From the NCBI RefSeq assembly GCF_014641595.1, contig NZ_BMIA01000001.1:1054001-1118000 (forward strand): a stretch of 64,000 nucleotides of DNA, written 5' to 3'. The position numbers and the translations under genes were made by a program. The notes under the pieces were generated by a model that was not told where the DNA came from, searched no databases, and worked only from the letters and a program-made list of their open reading frames with translations. Of this stretch, positions 15,310-24,586 are shown in pieces (position 1 is the stretch's first letter; each line of letters starts with the position of its first letter). Source of the stretch: Dyadobacter endophyticus. GTDB taxonomy: Bacteria > Bacteroidota > Bacteroidia > Cytophagales > Spirosomataceae.

Positions 15310-17610
15310 ATGAAAAAGTCCTACGCTCTGCTTGCATGTTCTTTGCTTGCAATATGTTTTCAAACCCATGCCCAAACCAAGGTAGGCGGCTCCGGAGCTC
15401 CTGACAACAGCGCCATGCTTGAAGTAACCGGCGGCACGGGAAACAATAAAGGCTTACTGGCACCACGGCTCACCACTGCCCAGCGCGATGCTATCGTCAA
15501 CCCCGCGACCGCATTGATGATCTACAATACTACCACAAACCAGTTGCAGGTAAATACAGGCACGCCTGCTGCACCGATATGGACGTCTTCCAGTGTCAGC
15601 AATGCATGGAACATCGCCGGCAATGCAGGCACCAACCCGGCTACTAACTACGTCGGCACTTCGGATGCACAGCCATTGGTGTTGCGCACAAATGCTTCGG
15701 AACGTGTGCGGATAACGGAAGCGGGTAACGTCGGTATCAACAACGGGGCCCCGCTTGCACCTTTATCGTTTGCAAATGCACTAGGAACAAAAGTCTCATT
15801 CTTTGATGGCGGCACGACCGTGGACTTTCTCGGGATCGGCGTCAGCCCTACTCAACTTAACTATCACACTGCTACCAACTCGTCTCACGTCTTCTGGGCA
15901 GGCGGAAAAAACGGCGACGGTACGGAGCTCGTCCGGATCCAAGGCGGCGGCAATGTAGGTATAGGTACTAATGCGCCCAGCACGAAACTGCATGTAAACG
16001 GCACTGCGAGGATCACCGGCAGTACCGGCACGCCCACTACCATTGTGGGTCGCGACGGTTCGGGAAATATCGGCAGTATCACCCTAGGTGCAGGTTTATC
16101 CATCGTCGGAGGCGCGCTGTCGGCATCTGGCGGATCTTCGGGCTGGTCGCTGACCGGCAATGCGGGCATTAACCCGGCTACCAATTATATCGGGACTACG
16201 GATGCCCAGCCGCTTTTGCTGCGTACGAATGCAGCAGAAAGATTCCGGATCACGCCCACGGGTAATATCGGTATCGGCAATGCGGCACCACTTGTTCCGC
16301 TGGCATTTGCCTCGGTTGTGGGCGCCAAACTTTCGTTTTTTGATAGCGGCGCCAACGACCAGGTTGGTTTTGGTGTGAGTTCGAATCAATTTAACTACCA
16401 CACTGTCCCAGGCGCCGATCACGTATTTTTTGCCGGTGGCAGAAACGGTGATGGCACCGAGCTATTCCGCATGAAGGGCAATGGTAATGTAGGTATAGGA
16501 ACCAATACGCCCAGCGCGAAGCTTGACGTAAACGGCACGGCGCGCATTGCAGGCAGCGCAGGAACAGCAACCGCCATTACCGGCCGTGACGGCACGGGCA
16601 ATATCAGCAATATCACTTTGGGCGCCAATCTTTCCCTTGCCGGTGGCGTGTTGTCGGCATCGGGCGGTGGTGCCACTGGCTGGGGACTTACGGGTAATGC
16701 AGCCACAAACCCTGCTATCAACTACCTCGGCACCTCGGATGCCCAGCCGCTGGTAATGCGTACTAACGCGGCGGAACGTATGCGGGTCACCGAAACAGGA
16801 AATGTCGGTATAGGTACTGCTACACCGACAGCCAAATTGGATATACAAAGTGGTAATGTGAATTTTTCAGCGGAGTATGGCTTGAATTGGGATGGTGGAA
16901 ATTCAGCCCGGATTTATATGTATCCGGGTTTGGGTCTTCCGGGTAACAACCTGTTCATGGAATCAGGTGAAAATATGATCTTTATTAGTGACCTGAACGG
17001 CACTGCACCTGGCACCAACAATAGGGGATTTATATGGGCAACAAACGCTAGCTGGCTAAATGGTGGTACACCAACCGAACGAATGCGCCTGACCAATTCC
17101 GGAAGACTGGGTTTAGGTACTACTAACCCGAGTTATACACTGGATGTGGCGGGCGACATCAATGCCTCCGCCTCCGTGCGTGCCAATGGCGTGGTGCTTA
17201 CATCCGATGCACGTTTGAAACGCAATATCCTCGGTACAAAGCACGGCCTTTCGACGATTATGGCGCTCAATCCTGTCGAATATGAAAAGAAGCAAACGAT
17301 TAAGGACAGCATTTACGATCATCACGAAATCGGCTTCGTTGCGCAAGAGATCGCGAAAGTGTTGCCTTCGTTGGTAAAAGAAGGAAATGATGCCGACAAA
17401 ACGCTAGCCGTTTCCTACACCGAACTGATTCCGGTATTAACCAAAGCAATTCAGGAACAGCAGGCGCAAATCGAATCACTAAAAGCAGCAAACAAAGAAT
17501 TGAAAGATGGTCAAGCGGTTACTGCACAATTGGTAGAGCGGGTTAAACAAATGGAGCAAATGCTGGGTGTCAAAGGAGCCGAAGGCATTTCAAGAGCAGT
17601 GAGCAAATAG
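15310..17610 (+). CDS. Secreted tail-fibre-like repeat protein with S74 chaperone domain
   Basis: The start at ATG 15310 gives a signal peptide (MKKSYALLACSLLAICFQ, cleavage after THAQ) and a 766-residue product. The N-terminus has the Bacteroidota pattern SAMLEVTGG...KGLLAPRLT. The body consists of long tandem repeats (GNAGTNPATNYVGTSDAQPL, then RVRITEAGNVGI and KLHVNGTARI) with a 537-bp period. Near the C-terminus TSDARLKRNI and EIGFVAQEIAKVLP mark a peptidase S74 intramolecular chaperone, followed by a coiled coil (EQQAQIESLKAANKELKD). Such domains trimerise fibrous proteins and cleave themselves off at the serine of SD. It is probably a trimeric surface fibre. The next gene follows after 31 bases, so the two are likely one operon. 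Confidence 0.85.
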   Translation: MKKSYALLACSLLAICFQTHAQTKVGGSGAPDNSAMLEVTGGTGNNKGLLAPRLTTAQRDAIVNPATALMIYNTTTNQLQVNTGTPAAPIWTSSSVSNAWNIAGNAGTNPATNYVGTSDAQPLVLRTNASERVRITEAGNVGINNGAPLAPLSFANALGTKVSFFDGGTTVDFLGIGVSPTQLNYHTATNSSHVFWAGGKNGDGTELVRIQGGGNVGIGTNAPSTKLHVNGTARITGSTGTPTTIVGRDGSGNIGSITLGAGLSIVGGALSASGGSSGWSLTGNAGINPATNYIGTTDAQPLLLRTNAAERFRITPTGNIGIGNAAPLVPLAFASVVGAKLSFFDSGANDQVGFGVSSNQFNYHTVPGADHVFFAGGRNGDGTELFRMKGNGNVGIGTNTPSAKLDVNGTARIAGSAGTATAITGRDGTGNISNITLGANLSLAGGVLSASGGGATGWGLTGNAATNPAINYLGTSDAQPLVMRTNAAERMRVTETGNVGIGTATPTAKLDIQSGNVNFSAEYGLNWDGGNSARIYMYPGLGLPGNNLFMESGENMIFISDLNGTAPGTNNRGFIWATNASWLNGGTPTERMRLTNSGRLGLGTTNPSYTLDVAGDINASASVRANGVVLTSDARLKRNILGTKHGLSTIMALNPVEYEKKQTIKDSIYDHHEIGFVAQEIAKVLPSLVKEGNDADKTLAVSYTELIPVLTKAIQEQQAQIESLKAANKELKDGQAVTAQLVERVKQMEQMLGVKGAEGISRAVSK
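15607..16840 (+). repeat. Long in-frame tandem repeat, period 537 bp
   Basis: Equivalent tryptophan codons open each unit at 15607, 16144 and 16681, exactly 537 bases (179 codons) apart twice. Units one and two are complete; the third breaks off after the GNVGIGT motif near 16840 and leads into the unique C-terminal part. The units are diverged but readily alignable, which indicates old duplication under selection. Confidence 0.8.
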
Positions 17611-17641
17611 CTTTAATGCCATTCATTTAAATCCAGTTGAT

Positions 17642-19138
17642 ATGAAACGAATTATAATACTAATCCTGATCACCGCGGCAGCAGGCGGCGCACGGGCACA
17701 AAACACGACTTACGGTGGTGCCAATGCCCCTGCGAATATCGACGGCGGCTATTTCAGCGACTACTCGCCCGGCGGTACTATCGTGCTGCCCGACGGGTTG
17801 GTAACATTGGCCAACGGTGCGACTTACGAACACGGTAACAATCTGCTGCAAATCAACGGCAACTGGACGTCCACCGGCAGTCTGGATATATTTCAGGCAA
17901 TCGGCCTGAACAGTATCATCGGCAATGTTGCCCCATCTTTCTCGAATGTGAGGTTCAACATCGGGGCTGGCAACACGATGGCCATAAGCAATACACAGGG
18001 TATAGGAATTACCGGAAATCTGCAATTCAACAATGGCATTACCACGACTGTCCGCACTATGCACACCACCGGGTCGCTCCGTTTCAGTGACGGGGCGACT
18101 TATACCGGTGGCAGTTCGGATGCGCAGCACGTGAATGGTTATGTTACCAAAGTTGGCAACGATGCATTCGTGTTTCCCGTCGGCAGCGGCACAGACCTTC
18201 GAACGCTTTCCATTTCCGCCCCGGCAGCGGCGGCTACCATCAGTACCGCCTGGTTTGCAGGTAGCCCCGACGCGGTAACCGATCCGTCCGACGGAGGAAC
18301 TCACAGCCGCACAGCTATCGCCGATCCTGTCAAAGCAGTAAGCGAAGCAGGCTTCTGGGACTGGCTCAACCCCGCAGGAAGCGACGATAATATCACCGTT
18401 ACCGTTTCGATTCCAGACTTATCCAATTTCGCACTGACGGAAAATCTGCGTTTGGTGGGCTGGAATGGGACCCAATGGATTGACCTGAGTGCTGGTTTCA
18501 ATGCGAGCGGAAACACTGAGAACAGCACGCTGACGGGCATAATCCCGGCAGGCACGGCCATCACCGCCATCGCAGTGGGCAGTGTCGAGATGCCACTGCC
18601 TGTCACGCTGGTTAGTTTCACGGGCAGGGCAGTTGAAAACACGAGCGTGCTGCAATGGGCAACGACCGAGGAAGTCAATGCATCGCATTTCGAGATACAG
18701 CGCAGCAACGATGCGAAAAGCTTTGAATCTATTGGGGAAGTAAATGCAAAAGGTGAAAGTAAAGTGCTTGTCAATTATCTTTTTACAGACAAAACACCTT
18801 TACCCGGTATCAACTATTACCGCCTGAAACAGATCGACCAGGATGGCTCCCATGCCTTTTCAAAGACCATTTCCATTGCGTTTGACACAGATGCCAAAAT
18901 ACTTGTTTACCCGAATCCTGTAACCGATTTTCTTCGGGTAGAATCAAGTAAAACGCCAGGCTCCCTTGAAATTTTCAACCTCAGCGGTCTCAGATTACAA
19001 AAGAGGGATCAGGTGCGAAATGGCCCATCGGAGATAGTGCCCGGGCCAGCCTCGGTTGTGGTTGACCTGCGCAGTTACCCGATTGGTATTTACATTTTGA
19101 AAGTTGATGGACAAACATTCAAGATCATAAAAAAATAA
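17642..19138 (+). CDS. Secreted protein with type IX secretion (type A) sorting domain
   Basis: This 498-residue protein has a signal peptide (IIILILITAAAGGARAQ). The body is a beta-rich, glycine/threonine-rich repeat region with few charged residues (LQINGNWTSTGSLDI, FVFPVGSG), then a conserved stretch (MPLPVTLVSFTGRAVENTSV, LQWATTEEVNASHFEIQRS) common in Bacteroidota surface proteins, and finally a sorting domain of about 80 residues (ILVYPNPVTDFLRV ... YPIGIYILKVDG, ending FKIIKK). Type IX secretion would export it and attach it to the surface. It probably works with the S74 fibre protein encoded just upstream. Confidence 0.88.
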   Translation: MKRIIILILITAAAGGARAQNTTYGGANAPANIDGGYFSDYSPGGTIVLPDGLVTLANGATYEHGNNLLQINGNWTSTGSLDIFQAIGLNSIIGNVAPSFSNVRFNIGAGNTMAISNTQGIGITGNLQFNNGITTTVRTMHTTGSLRFSDGATYTGGSSDAQHVNGYVTKVGNDAFVFPVGSGTDLRTLSISAPAAAATISTAWFAGSPDAVTDPSDGGTHSRTAIADPVKAVSEAGFWDWLNPAGSDDNITVTVSIPDLSNFALTENLRLVGWNGTQWIDLSAGFNASGNTENSTLTGIIPAGTAITAIAVGSVEMPLPVTLVSFTGRAVENTSVLQWATTEEVNASHFEIQRSNDAKSFESIGEVNAKGESKVLVNYLFTDKTPLPGINYYRLKQIDQDGSHAFSKTISIAFDTDAKILVYPNPVTDFLRVESSKTPGSLEIFNLSGLRLQKRDQVRNGPSEIVPGPASVVVDLRSYPIGIYILKVDGQTFKIIKK

Positions 19139-19147
19139 GCCCATAAA

Positions 19148-19202
19148 ACGCTACATCATACCGGAGGCTACATTCACAATAGCCCCTGGTATGATATAGC
19201 GT
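19148..19202 (+). terminator. Long near-perfect hairpin ending the fibre operon
   Basis: ACGCTA (19148-19153) pairs with TAGCGT (19197-19202), then after a C/A mismatch ATCATACC pairs with GGTATGAT, and an inner stem ends in GGCTA/TAGCC around a 9-nt loop. It begins 10 bases after the stop codon. Lacking a T tract, it may be a terminator, an mRNA-stabilising structure or a repeated palindrome. Confidence 0.6.
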
Positions 19203-19422
19203 TAGCGTGACTAACCGGCAGGGTTTCGATTATGGCAATCCCCTCAGACTCCTTACGGGGTTTGCCAAAGTAGCTTTAATGGCCTGGCAGCTAACTGTTA
19301 ACAGGGTGGTTCCTCGTAATAGAATTTTTGGCATACTCCGTATCGGTAAATTGATAATCGAATGGATAGGCAGGATTATATTTGTCGAAAACCGGTCGGA
19401 TTTTTTGGATAGCTGTGTTTTG

Positions 19423-20265
19423 TTAAAACCGCTTCTTAATATATACAAATCTTAAGGTTCTCTCAACTCCATTGTTGTCGGTGGTTTTGACAACTGCTGG
19501 TAGGGCGTTATTGGCATCAAAAACCTGCGTTACATGATTTATATGAGTTGAAAAGCCAGAAGAAGTCAAATCATTATTTGATATCGAATAGGTTGCATAC
19601 GACTCCAACGTCGGCATATTTTTCGATTCAGATGCCAAGACACTTTCGGAACTTGCTTTGGAGAAGTCATCAGTTATTAGGAGGTATAAGTGTTCACCAA
19701 GCGTTTGATATGGATTGTTATACGAATCACCATAGGCAAATGTATCGATAGGTTGATAGGAGCTTGTCTGGAGCGGAAACGTGCATTTTACTAAGTTTCT
19801 GTTCGAATACTGATAGGAGATGGTATCTGAATCTGAATACCTAGGGACTCCCGCGATTACAAACCCGCCCTGGCGTTTGACGATCGTTCCGTTTTCTAAT
19901 GTATACTTTCTGCAACGTCCATAAGATCCCGATTTACTAATGACTTCAATCGTGTCTTTTCGATAAAAGTAACTGGTATAATATGTCGCACTAATGGCGT
20001 TATTAACGATTTGGCGACAAGAGGCTAAGTTTCCATTTGAATCATATGAGAGGGAATCACACGTAGTAAGCCCAGTAGTAAAATTAACTAGTTGATTTTT
20101 AATGTTGTAATCAGCATAGAGCACCGTATCATTATCAACTACTACGCGTGACAGCAGATAATCCGTATCGCTCGGAGGGGAGGGATTGCTAAGAATTTCT
20201 TTTTTACATGCTAATAGCGTAAGGCAATATGCCATAAATGCGAGTAAACGTAGGGAGGCAGTCAT
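19423..20265 (-). CDS. Hypothetical lipoprotein with YD-like strand motifs
   Basis: ATG 20263-20265 was chosen because it places the signal (MTASLRLLAFMAYCLTLLAC) with lipobox LLAC correctly; an upstream frame would add nine residues. The mature protein is about 260 residues, with short repeated strand patterns (TVLYADYNIKNQLV, DSLSYDSNGNLASC, DTISYQYSNRNLVKC) of the kind seen in Bacteroidota DUF4595-like or Rhs-like lipoproteins. It is probably anchored in the outer membrane. Function is unknown. The base composition is AT-rich compared with its left neighbours, so it may be accessory. Confidence 0.75.
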   Translation of the reverse strand: MTASLRLLAFMAYCLTLLACKKEILSNPSPPSDTDYLLSRVVVDNDTVLYADYNIKNQLVNFTTGLTTCDSLSYDSNGNLASCRQIVNNAISATYYTSYFYRKDTIEVISKSGSYGRCRKYTLENGTIVKRQGGFVIAGVPRYSDSDTISYQYSNRNLVKCTFPLQTSSYQPIDTFAYGDSYNNPYQTLGEHLYLLITDDFSKASSESVLASESKNMPTLESYATYSISNNDLTSSGFSTHINHVTQVFDANNALPAVVKTTDNNGVERTLRFVYIKKRF

Positions 20266-20671
20266 TTGGAAAATTTTAATAATCGACAACAACTTTTCGG
20301 ATTAAAGCATATTCTTCTTGCGCCAACATATCCACTTCTGGATTAGTTGCCGTATTTCATTGATTTTCGGGGCTTTCCTTTTCTGTTTGTCACCTTATTT
20401 TAATTCATGTATTTTTTTAATGCTTGAAGCAGTTTCGGGGCGGGAGCCTTTGGGGCTCACCGCGAAAACCGGAGCTTAAAGGGTGCATACATAAAACTCT
20501 AACCGATTGATTACTTCTTTACCACTACCGCATTCAAATGAAAAGAGTTTCCACCATTTGGATATGTAACAAACCCAAAAGGTGACTGCCCTGGGCATGG
20601 AGGTACCGAAAATATCTGGCGCGGGTACACTCAATATGAAGAGATGGAAGTCATCATAACCTTTAAAAGGC
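20266..20671. other. Gap between lipoprotein gene and YjdM gene
   Basis: About 400 bases without a supported gene. It must hold the promoter of the leftward lipoprotein gene, but I see no match to the standard promoter form. No repeat or strong hairpin was noticed. Confidence 0.35.
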
Positions 20672-20679
20672 TACATTTG
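20672..20679 (+). promoter_or_regulatory. Probable -7 promoter element
   Basis: TACATTTG matches TAnnTTTG and lies 22 bases before the ATG of the zinc-ribbon gene. The -33 position has no clear TTTG, so support is partial. Confidence 0.4.
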
Positions 20680-20701
20680 CGTCATAAACAATTTGACTAT
20701 T

Positions 20702-21040
20702 ATGGCTGACTTTCCCCCTTGCCCACACTGCAAATCTACTTATACGTATGAAATGGATACTCTGCTGGTATGCCCTGAGTGCGGACATGAGTGGAATTCT
20801 GACGAAAGCAATGTGGCCGAGGATTACTTTGTTGTAAAAGATAGCAACGGCAATATCCTTCAAAACGGCGATAGCGTTGTAACTATCAAAAACCTACCGG
20901 TAAAAGGTACTTCCCAAAGTATTAAAGCCGGTACCAAAGTGAGAAATATCCGCCTGGTAGATGGCGACCACAATATCGACTGTAAGATAGAGGGCTTTGG
21001 AGCTATGGCTCTTAAGTCAGAATTTGTAAAGAAAGCCTAG
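20702..21040 (+). CDS. yjdM: YjdM/PhnA-like zinc-ribbon protein
   Basis: ATG 20702 ([10 protein letters not shown]) begins right before the conserved ribbon; a TTG three codons upstream is less likely. The 112-residue product has zinc-ribbon cysteines in CPHC and CPEC (residues about 7-26), then the characteristic [20 protein letters not shown] and a small beta domain ending [15 protein letters not shown]. This is the YjdM (formerly PhnA) family, full length. Despite the old name, it is not part of phosphonate breakdown and its biochemical role is unsettled. Confidence 0.9.
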   Translation: MADFPPCPHCKSTYTYEMDTLLVCPECGHEWNSDESNVAEDYFVVKDSNGNILQNGDSVVTIKNLPVKGTSQSIKAGTKVRNIRLVDGDHNIDCKIEGFGAMALKSEFVKKA

Positions 21041-21256
21041 GAGTTGCACGTATCTACACGGTGGATTTATTGTCGGGGTTCAGATCATGTTTGCTTTAAC
21101 GAATTTAATCAGGCAAACCCTGGGTCAATTGCAACGATCATGACCCTGGATTACTTCATAAAGCTCTACTTGTTGACTTGCTGTGCCCGTTGACCAGTGT
21201 GGCAGTCGCCTACGATGGTAATCCTTGTCAAGGCGTCCGTTGCGTATTTCAATTGT

Positions 21257-21862
21257 ATGAAGCAAAATTTAACTGACGTCTCCCTCGATCCGCTGCTACG
21301 GTATTTTAACGGGCTCATACCTTTGGACGAGACTGAGAAGGGGCTTGTGGAAAGTACCTTTCACCCGCGTCTTTATCGTCGCAGGCAATATGTACATCAA
21401 GACGGCAACATATGTACGCATCTGAACTTTGTCGTGCGCGGTTGTCTTCGTATGTATAAGGTCGACGATCGGGGAACGACCCGCATTGTACAATTTGCCC
21501 CGGAAAACAGATGGATAAACGACCTTGGCAGTTTCCATAGTAAAAAAGCGTCTACGCTCAACATAGATGCCCTTGAAGATACCCTCGTTTTACAAATCAG
21601 TTATGAGGACCTTATCAGCCTTTATACCCGTGCGCCAAAATTTGACCGCATTTTCCGGGTGTTGATCGAAGATAGTTTTGTCAATTTGCAGCAGCGGTTC
21701 CTGGAAACTATCAGTTCGATTGCCGAAGACAGGTATCTCTCTTTTTTAGAGGTTTACCCGGAATTATCCAATCGACTCCCCCAGACTCAAATCGCTTCCT
21801 ACCTGGGCATAACTCCTGAGTTTTTGAGCCGTCTGCGTAACAAACGGGGAGCAAAATCTTAA
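21257..21862 (+). CDS. Crp/Fnr family transcriptional regulator
   Basis: ATG 21257 (MKQNLTDVSL) gives a 201-residue product; an upstream frame would add an unconvincing 20 residues. Residues 35-125 form a cyclic-nucleotide-binding-like beta barrel (YVHQDGNICTHLNFVVRGCL, then STLNIDALEDTLVL). The C-terminus has a short helix-turn-helix (LPQTQIASYLGITPEFLSRL). This is the common Bacteroidota Crp-like subgroup, whose ligands are mostly unknown. It may control the ester-cyclase-like gene 220 bases downstream on the same strand. Confidence 0.9.
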   Translation: MKQNLTDVSLDPLLRYFNGLIPLDETEKGLVESTFHPRLYRRRQYVHQDGNICTHLNFVVRGCLRMYKVDDRGTTRIVQFAPENRWINDLGSFHSKKASTLNIDALEDTLVLQISYEDLISLYTRAPKFDRIFRVLIEDSFVNLQQRFLETISSIAEDRYLSFLEVYPELSNRLPQTQIASYLGITPEFLSRLRNKRGAKS

Positions 21863-21893
21863 ACTAGATCAATACTATTTCTTAACGTAGTTC

Positions 21894-21925
21894 ATTGGCA
21901 GCAAAAGCTTAGTCAGAGACCTTTG
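21894..21925 (+). promoter_or_regulatory. Possible promoter of the SnoaL-like gene
   Basis: ATTG (21894-21897) and GACCTTTG (21918-21925) are 20 bases apart, one mismatch from consensus. The start codon is about 160 bases downstream. Confidence 0.3.
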
Positions 21926-22083
21926 CATTATCAAAACAAAACAGGAAAACTGCCGTTAGGCCGAGTCCTGAGCCGGATAGCGGAAGCGATGATACGTTAG
22001 CTCGTTGGCGATTTGCCTCTCGCATACACCGGTCCACGGGACACTCGATCTCTAAAGGAGCAGTTGTAAACATCATTTCAGAC

Positions 22084-22503
22084 ATGGTAAGAGAAGACAA
22101 AATGCGATTGATGGACCGATTTTTAACGTTCATCAACACTGCAAACCCGGAGATGGCAAACGAACTGATCCACCCGGAGGTAATATTTTACGTACCGGGC
22201 AACCCCGAGCCTATGCGGGGACCGGGTGGGTACATGGCGATTGTAGGCATGATGCGCGACGCATTTCCTGACGTGCAATGGAAGATCGATGACTCGGTAT
22301 TTGATGGCGAAAAAGTGGCTGTACGCTTTACTATGAGCGGGACCCACGAAAATACCTTTTTGGGCATCCCGGCGACAGGCAAGACATTCGAGGTAAAAGC
22401 CATGAATTTCTACCGGTTTGAAAACAGGCAGATCGTAGAAGAATATGGCTTGCCTGACATGTTCGGGCTGATCCGGCAGCTTGGTGCGGCTCCGGGGATT
22501 TAA
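22084..22503 (+). CDS. SnoaL-like/ester-cyclase family protein
   Basis: The product has 139 residues and the cone-shaped alpha+beta fold signature of SnoaL-like proteins: a helical start (MDRFLTFINTANPEMANELI), then HPEVIFYVPG, the AFPDVQWKIDDSVFDGEKV strand pair, FTMSGTHENTFLGIPATGK and a C-terminal strand (NFYRFENRQIVEEYGLPD). Members include polyketide cyclases and many uncharacterised hydrolase-like proteins. The substrate is unknown. The zinc-free MDR oxidoreductase gene lies convergently 210 bases away. Confidence 0.85.
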   Translation: MVREDKMRLMDRFLTFINTANPEMANELIHPEVIFYVPGNPEPMRGPGGYMAIVGMMRDAFPDVQWKIDDSVFDGEKVAVRFTMSGTHENTFLGIPATGKTFEVKAMNFYRFENRQIVEEYGLPDMFGLIRQLGAAPGI

Positions 22504-22713
22504 CCATATTATTACCTGCTGAGCTAATCGGCCTGTACCAACCTGATTCCGGTAAACCGCTATCGCAAATGAGGATGGAACAAGTTATGGTAGGTAGCAC
22601 CGCAGTGGTCTTCGGCGGGCACTGTGTTCGCAACAGGGATGAAGTTGCACGCTCTGGCCAATTCCGCGATTCACTTCAAGTGATACTTTTGCGAATTACC
22701 TCGGTTTAAAATA

Positions 22714-23679
22714 TCAATCATTGGTGATCACGATCTTGCCGCCGGCACTGTTGCTGTCCATCAGCCGGTGTGCCTCTACGATCCCTTCAAGCCCGAATAC
22801 GCGTCCGACCGGGAGTTGGATGGTATCGGCCGCCACGTCTGAGATAAATAACTGCAGTGCGCCGCTATCCAGGCGAAACTGGCCACTATCATAGACCGTC
22901 AGGCCAACGGTTGAAGGAATGAAATCCATAGGTGCAAAATCCTTAACCGACCATGTCTCCGATAGCATCCCGGTCATGCAAACCAATCCGCCTGGCCTGG
23001 CGCAGGCCAGTGAGTCTTTCAGGGTGTTTGTGCCAATGAGTTCAAGGACTTTATCCGCTGCACCAATGCCTTTTATTTTAGTTTGCAGATTCCCGTCATC
23101 AACAAGTACGTAATCCGCATTTCTGTCACGCAAAAACGCGTCCTTCTCCGGGTTCCGGCTGGTGGCAATGACAGTTAGGCCGGCTTGCTTAGCGATCTGG
23201 ATGGCCAGCAGACCGACGGACGAAGTAGCGCCGCGTACCAACAGGCTTTCTCCGGCTCTGATACCCAGCGCCAGATAAAGTGAGCCATAGGCTGTCTGGA
23301 ACATTTCCGGTATCGCCCCAAGGACATGCCAGGGCAAGTCGCTTGTAAATGGACAGGTAATGGCTTTGGGAAGCACCGTGTATTCTGCGTAGCTGCCATC
23401 AAAATCTCTTCCCATACCACCCATGCAAGCCGCAACACGCTGCCCCGGCGACCACTGACCGGAGGGGTCGCAGACAACCTCTCCAACGCATTCGATGCCT
23501 AATATGCGGGGAAAAACCACATCGGGTGAAAACCCTTTGCGTGTCATCAGTTCCGAACGGTTAAGCCCAAACGCGCGTACACGTACCAACACCTGCCCAT
23601 CTTCCGGCGTAGGGATTTCACGCTCCCTGAGTATCAACCGTTCTGGCCCACCTGCCTCGTAAATAATAGCTGCTTTCAT
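22714..23679 (-). CDS. MDR-superfamily (zinc-free quinone-oxidoreductase-like) dehydrogenase
   Basis: From ATG 23677-23679 (MKAAIIYEAGGPERLIL) the protein has 321 residues; an ATG three codons earlier is an alternative. The N-terminal GroES-like domain (RVRAFGLNRSELMTRKG, GIECVGEV) is followed by a Rossmann domain with the NADPH-binding loop LVRGATSSVGLLAIQIAKQA. Conserved zinc-ligand cysteines of classical alcohol dehydrogenases are absent, which places it among NADPH-dependent quinone or enone reductases. The cytosolic substrate cannot be predicted. Confidence 0.9.
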   Translation of the reverse strand: MKAAIIYEAGGPERLILREREIPTPEDGQVLVRVRAFGLNRSELMTRKGFSPDVVFPRILGIECVGEVVCDPSGQWSPGQRVAACMGGMGRDFDGSYAEYTVLPKAITCPFTSDLPWHVLGAIPEMFQTAYGSLYLALGIRAGESLLVRGATSSVGLLAIQIAKQAGLTVIATSRNPEKDAFLRDRNADYVLVDDGNLQTKIKGIGAADKVLELIGTNTLKDSLACARPGGLVCMTGMLSETWSVKDFAPMDFIPSTVGLTVYDSGQFRLDSGALQLFISDVAADTIQLPVGRVFGLEGIVEAHRLMDSNSAGGKIVITND

Positions 23680-24155
23680 CGATTTCATAATCTTGTTGGC
23701 CTTTACAAACCTTTGATGCCAAAGCTGTTGAACATGTAAGTCACGATTTTCTAATTGCCGGATTGCTTTTTAAATACAAAAAAGTCGCGGTCTTCCAAAA
23801 CCTGGAACGATAGTCGTCGGTCTCCGGAACAACGGATTTATCTACAGTGCAAAGGTCAAACATTGCCGCGAGGTGAACCCTTAACCTATCATAAGAAATA
23901 TCCTTGATCTAGTTTAAGTACCACGCGCAGATAGTGCATTTTACCGGGGATTATAAATTTGACCAGCTTCGTGATCGAAATAACGTTCGAGAATCGCTGG
24001 AACTCCTGACAACAAACCTGTGTCTCCGGCATATTGGTAGGTGTTCTCACCTCACGCCCGGCGGATAGGTATTTGCCGCAGCGTAGGCTTCGACGTTAAT
24101 GTTTGGCAACTCGGGCGATCGTCTTTTATATCGGCCGTTTAGTGAGATGACCGCA
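23680..24155. other. Gap between MDR oxidoreductase and truncated gene
   Basis: About 475 bases. A plus-strand stretch near 23950-24060 reads like protein for about 40 codons (DYKFDQLRDRNNVRESLELL) but has no start or recognised family, so it may be gene debris. No hairpin or repeat was noted. Confidence 0.35.
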
Positions 24156-24425
24156 TTAAATGTCTTTTGCCAATAAAGCAGATTCATTTTCTACGTAACC
24201 TCTATCAGCGTCGATTGCTCCCGTCACTACGCAAAATGCGCCCCTCCCAATTGCAGATGATATTAGTTTGAACTGATTTCCTTCCAGAACGCCACGGAAC
24301 GATTTCTCGGTATTCTGGGATGTCAAATTCTCTGACTTCCCAGTTCTGCGAGCAAGCGTATTCAACGTATCCTCATGCGTATCTATTAGTCTAAATTCTA
24401 GCCTTTTGGTAGGGAATAATTTCAT
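24156..24425 (-). CDS. Hypothetical protein, probably C-terminally truncated
   Basis: ATG 24423-24425 (MKLFPTKRLEFRL) gives 89 residues. The sequence (LNTLARRTGKSENLTSQNTE, FKLISSAIGRGAFCVVTGAI, DRGYV) has the look of a conserved cytoplasmic N-terminal domain that in related Bacteroidota proteins I believe continues into membrane segments. Here it stops soon after GYVENESALLAKDI. I therefore suspect truncation, but this rests on memory of the family. Function is unknown. The divergent promoter for the membrane/XRE pair lies just to the right. Confidence 0.5.
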   Translation of the reverse strand: MKLFPTKRLEFRLIDTHEDTLNTLARRTGKSENLTSQNTEKSFRGVLEGNQFKLISSAIGRGAFCVVTGAIDADRGYVENESALLAKDI

Positions 24426-24533
24426 TCTTTTAAAATTTAACGACTTCTTCAATTTCCTTCTTCGGTGTGCTCATCAAGGCGACATGTACGCGTTTTTTAT
24501 GAAAATCAACTTTGCCCAAACTGTAAAATAAAC

Positions 24534-24564
24534 TTGCTTTTTAGTAAAGCTAACTTTACATTTG
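24534..24564 (+). promoter_or_regulatory. Promoter of the membrane protein/XRE pair
   Basis: TTG (24534-24536) and TACATTTG (24557-24564) are 20 bases apart, an excellent match to the Bacteroidota promoter form. The start codon is 22 bases downstream. Confidence 0.75.
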
Positions 24565-24586
24565 ATAAACTTCAATTTCGTGACTC

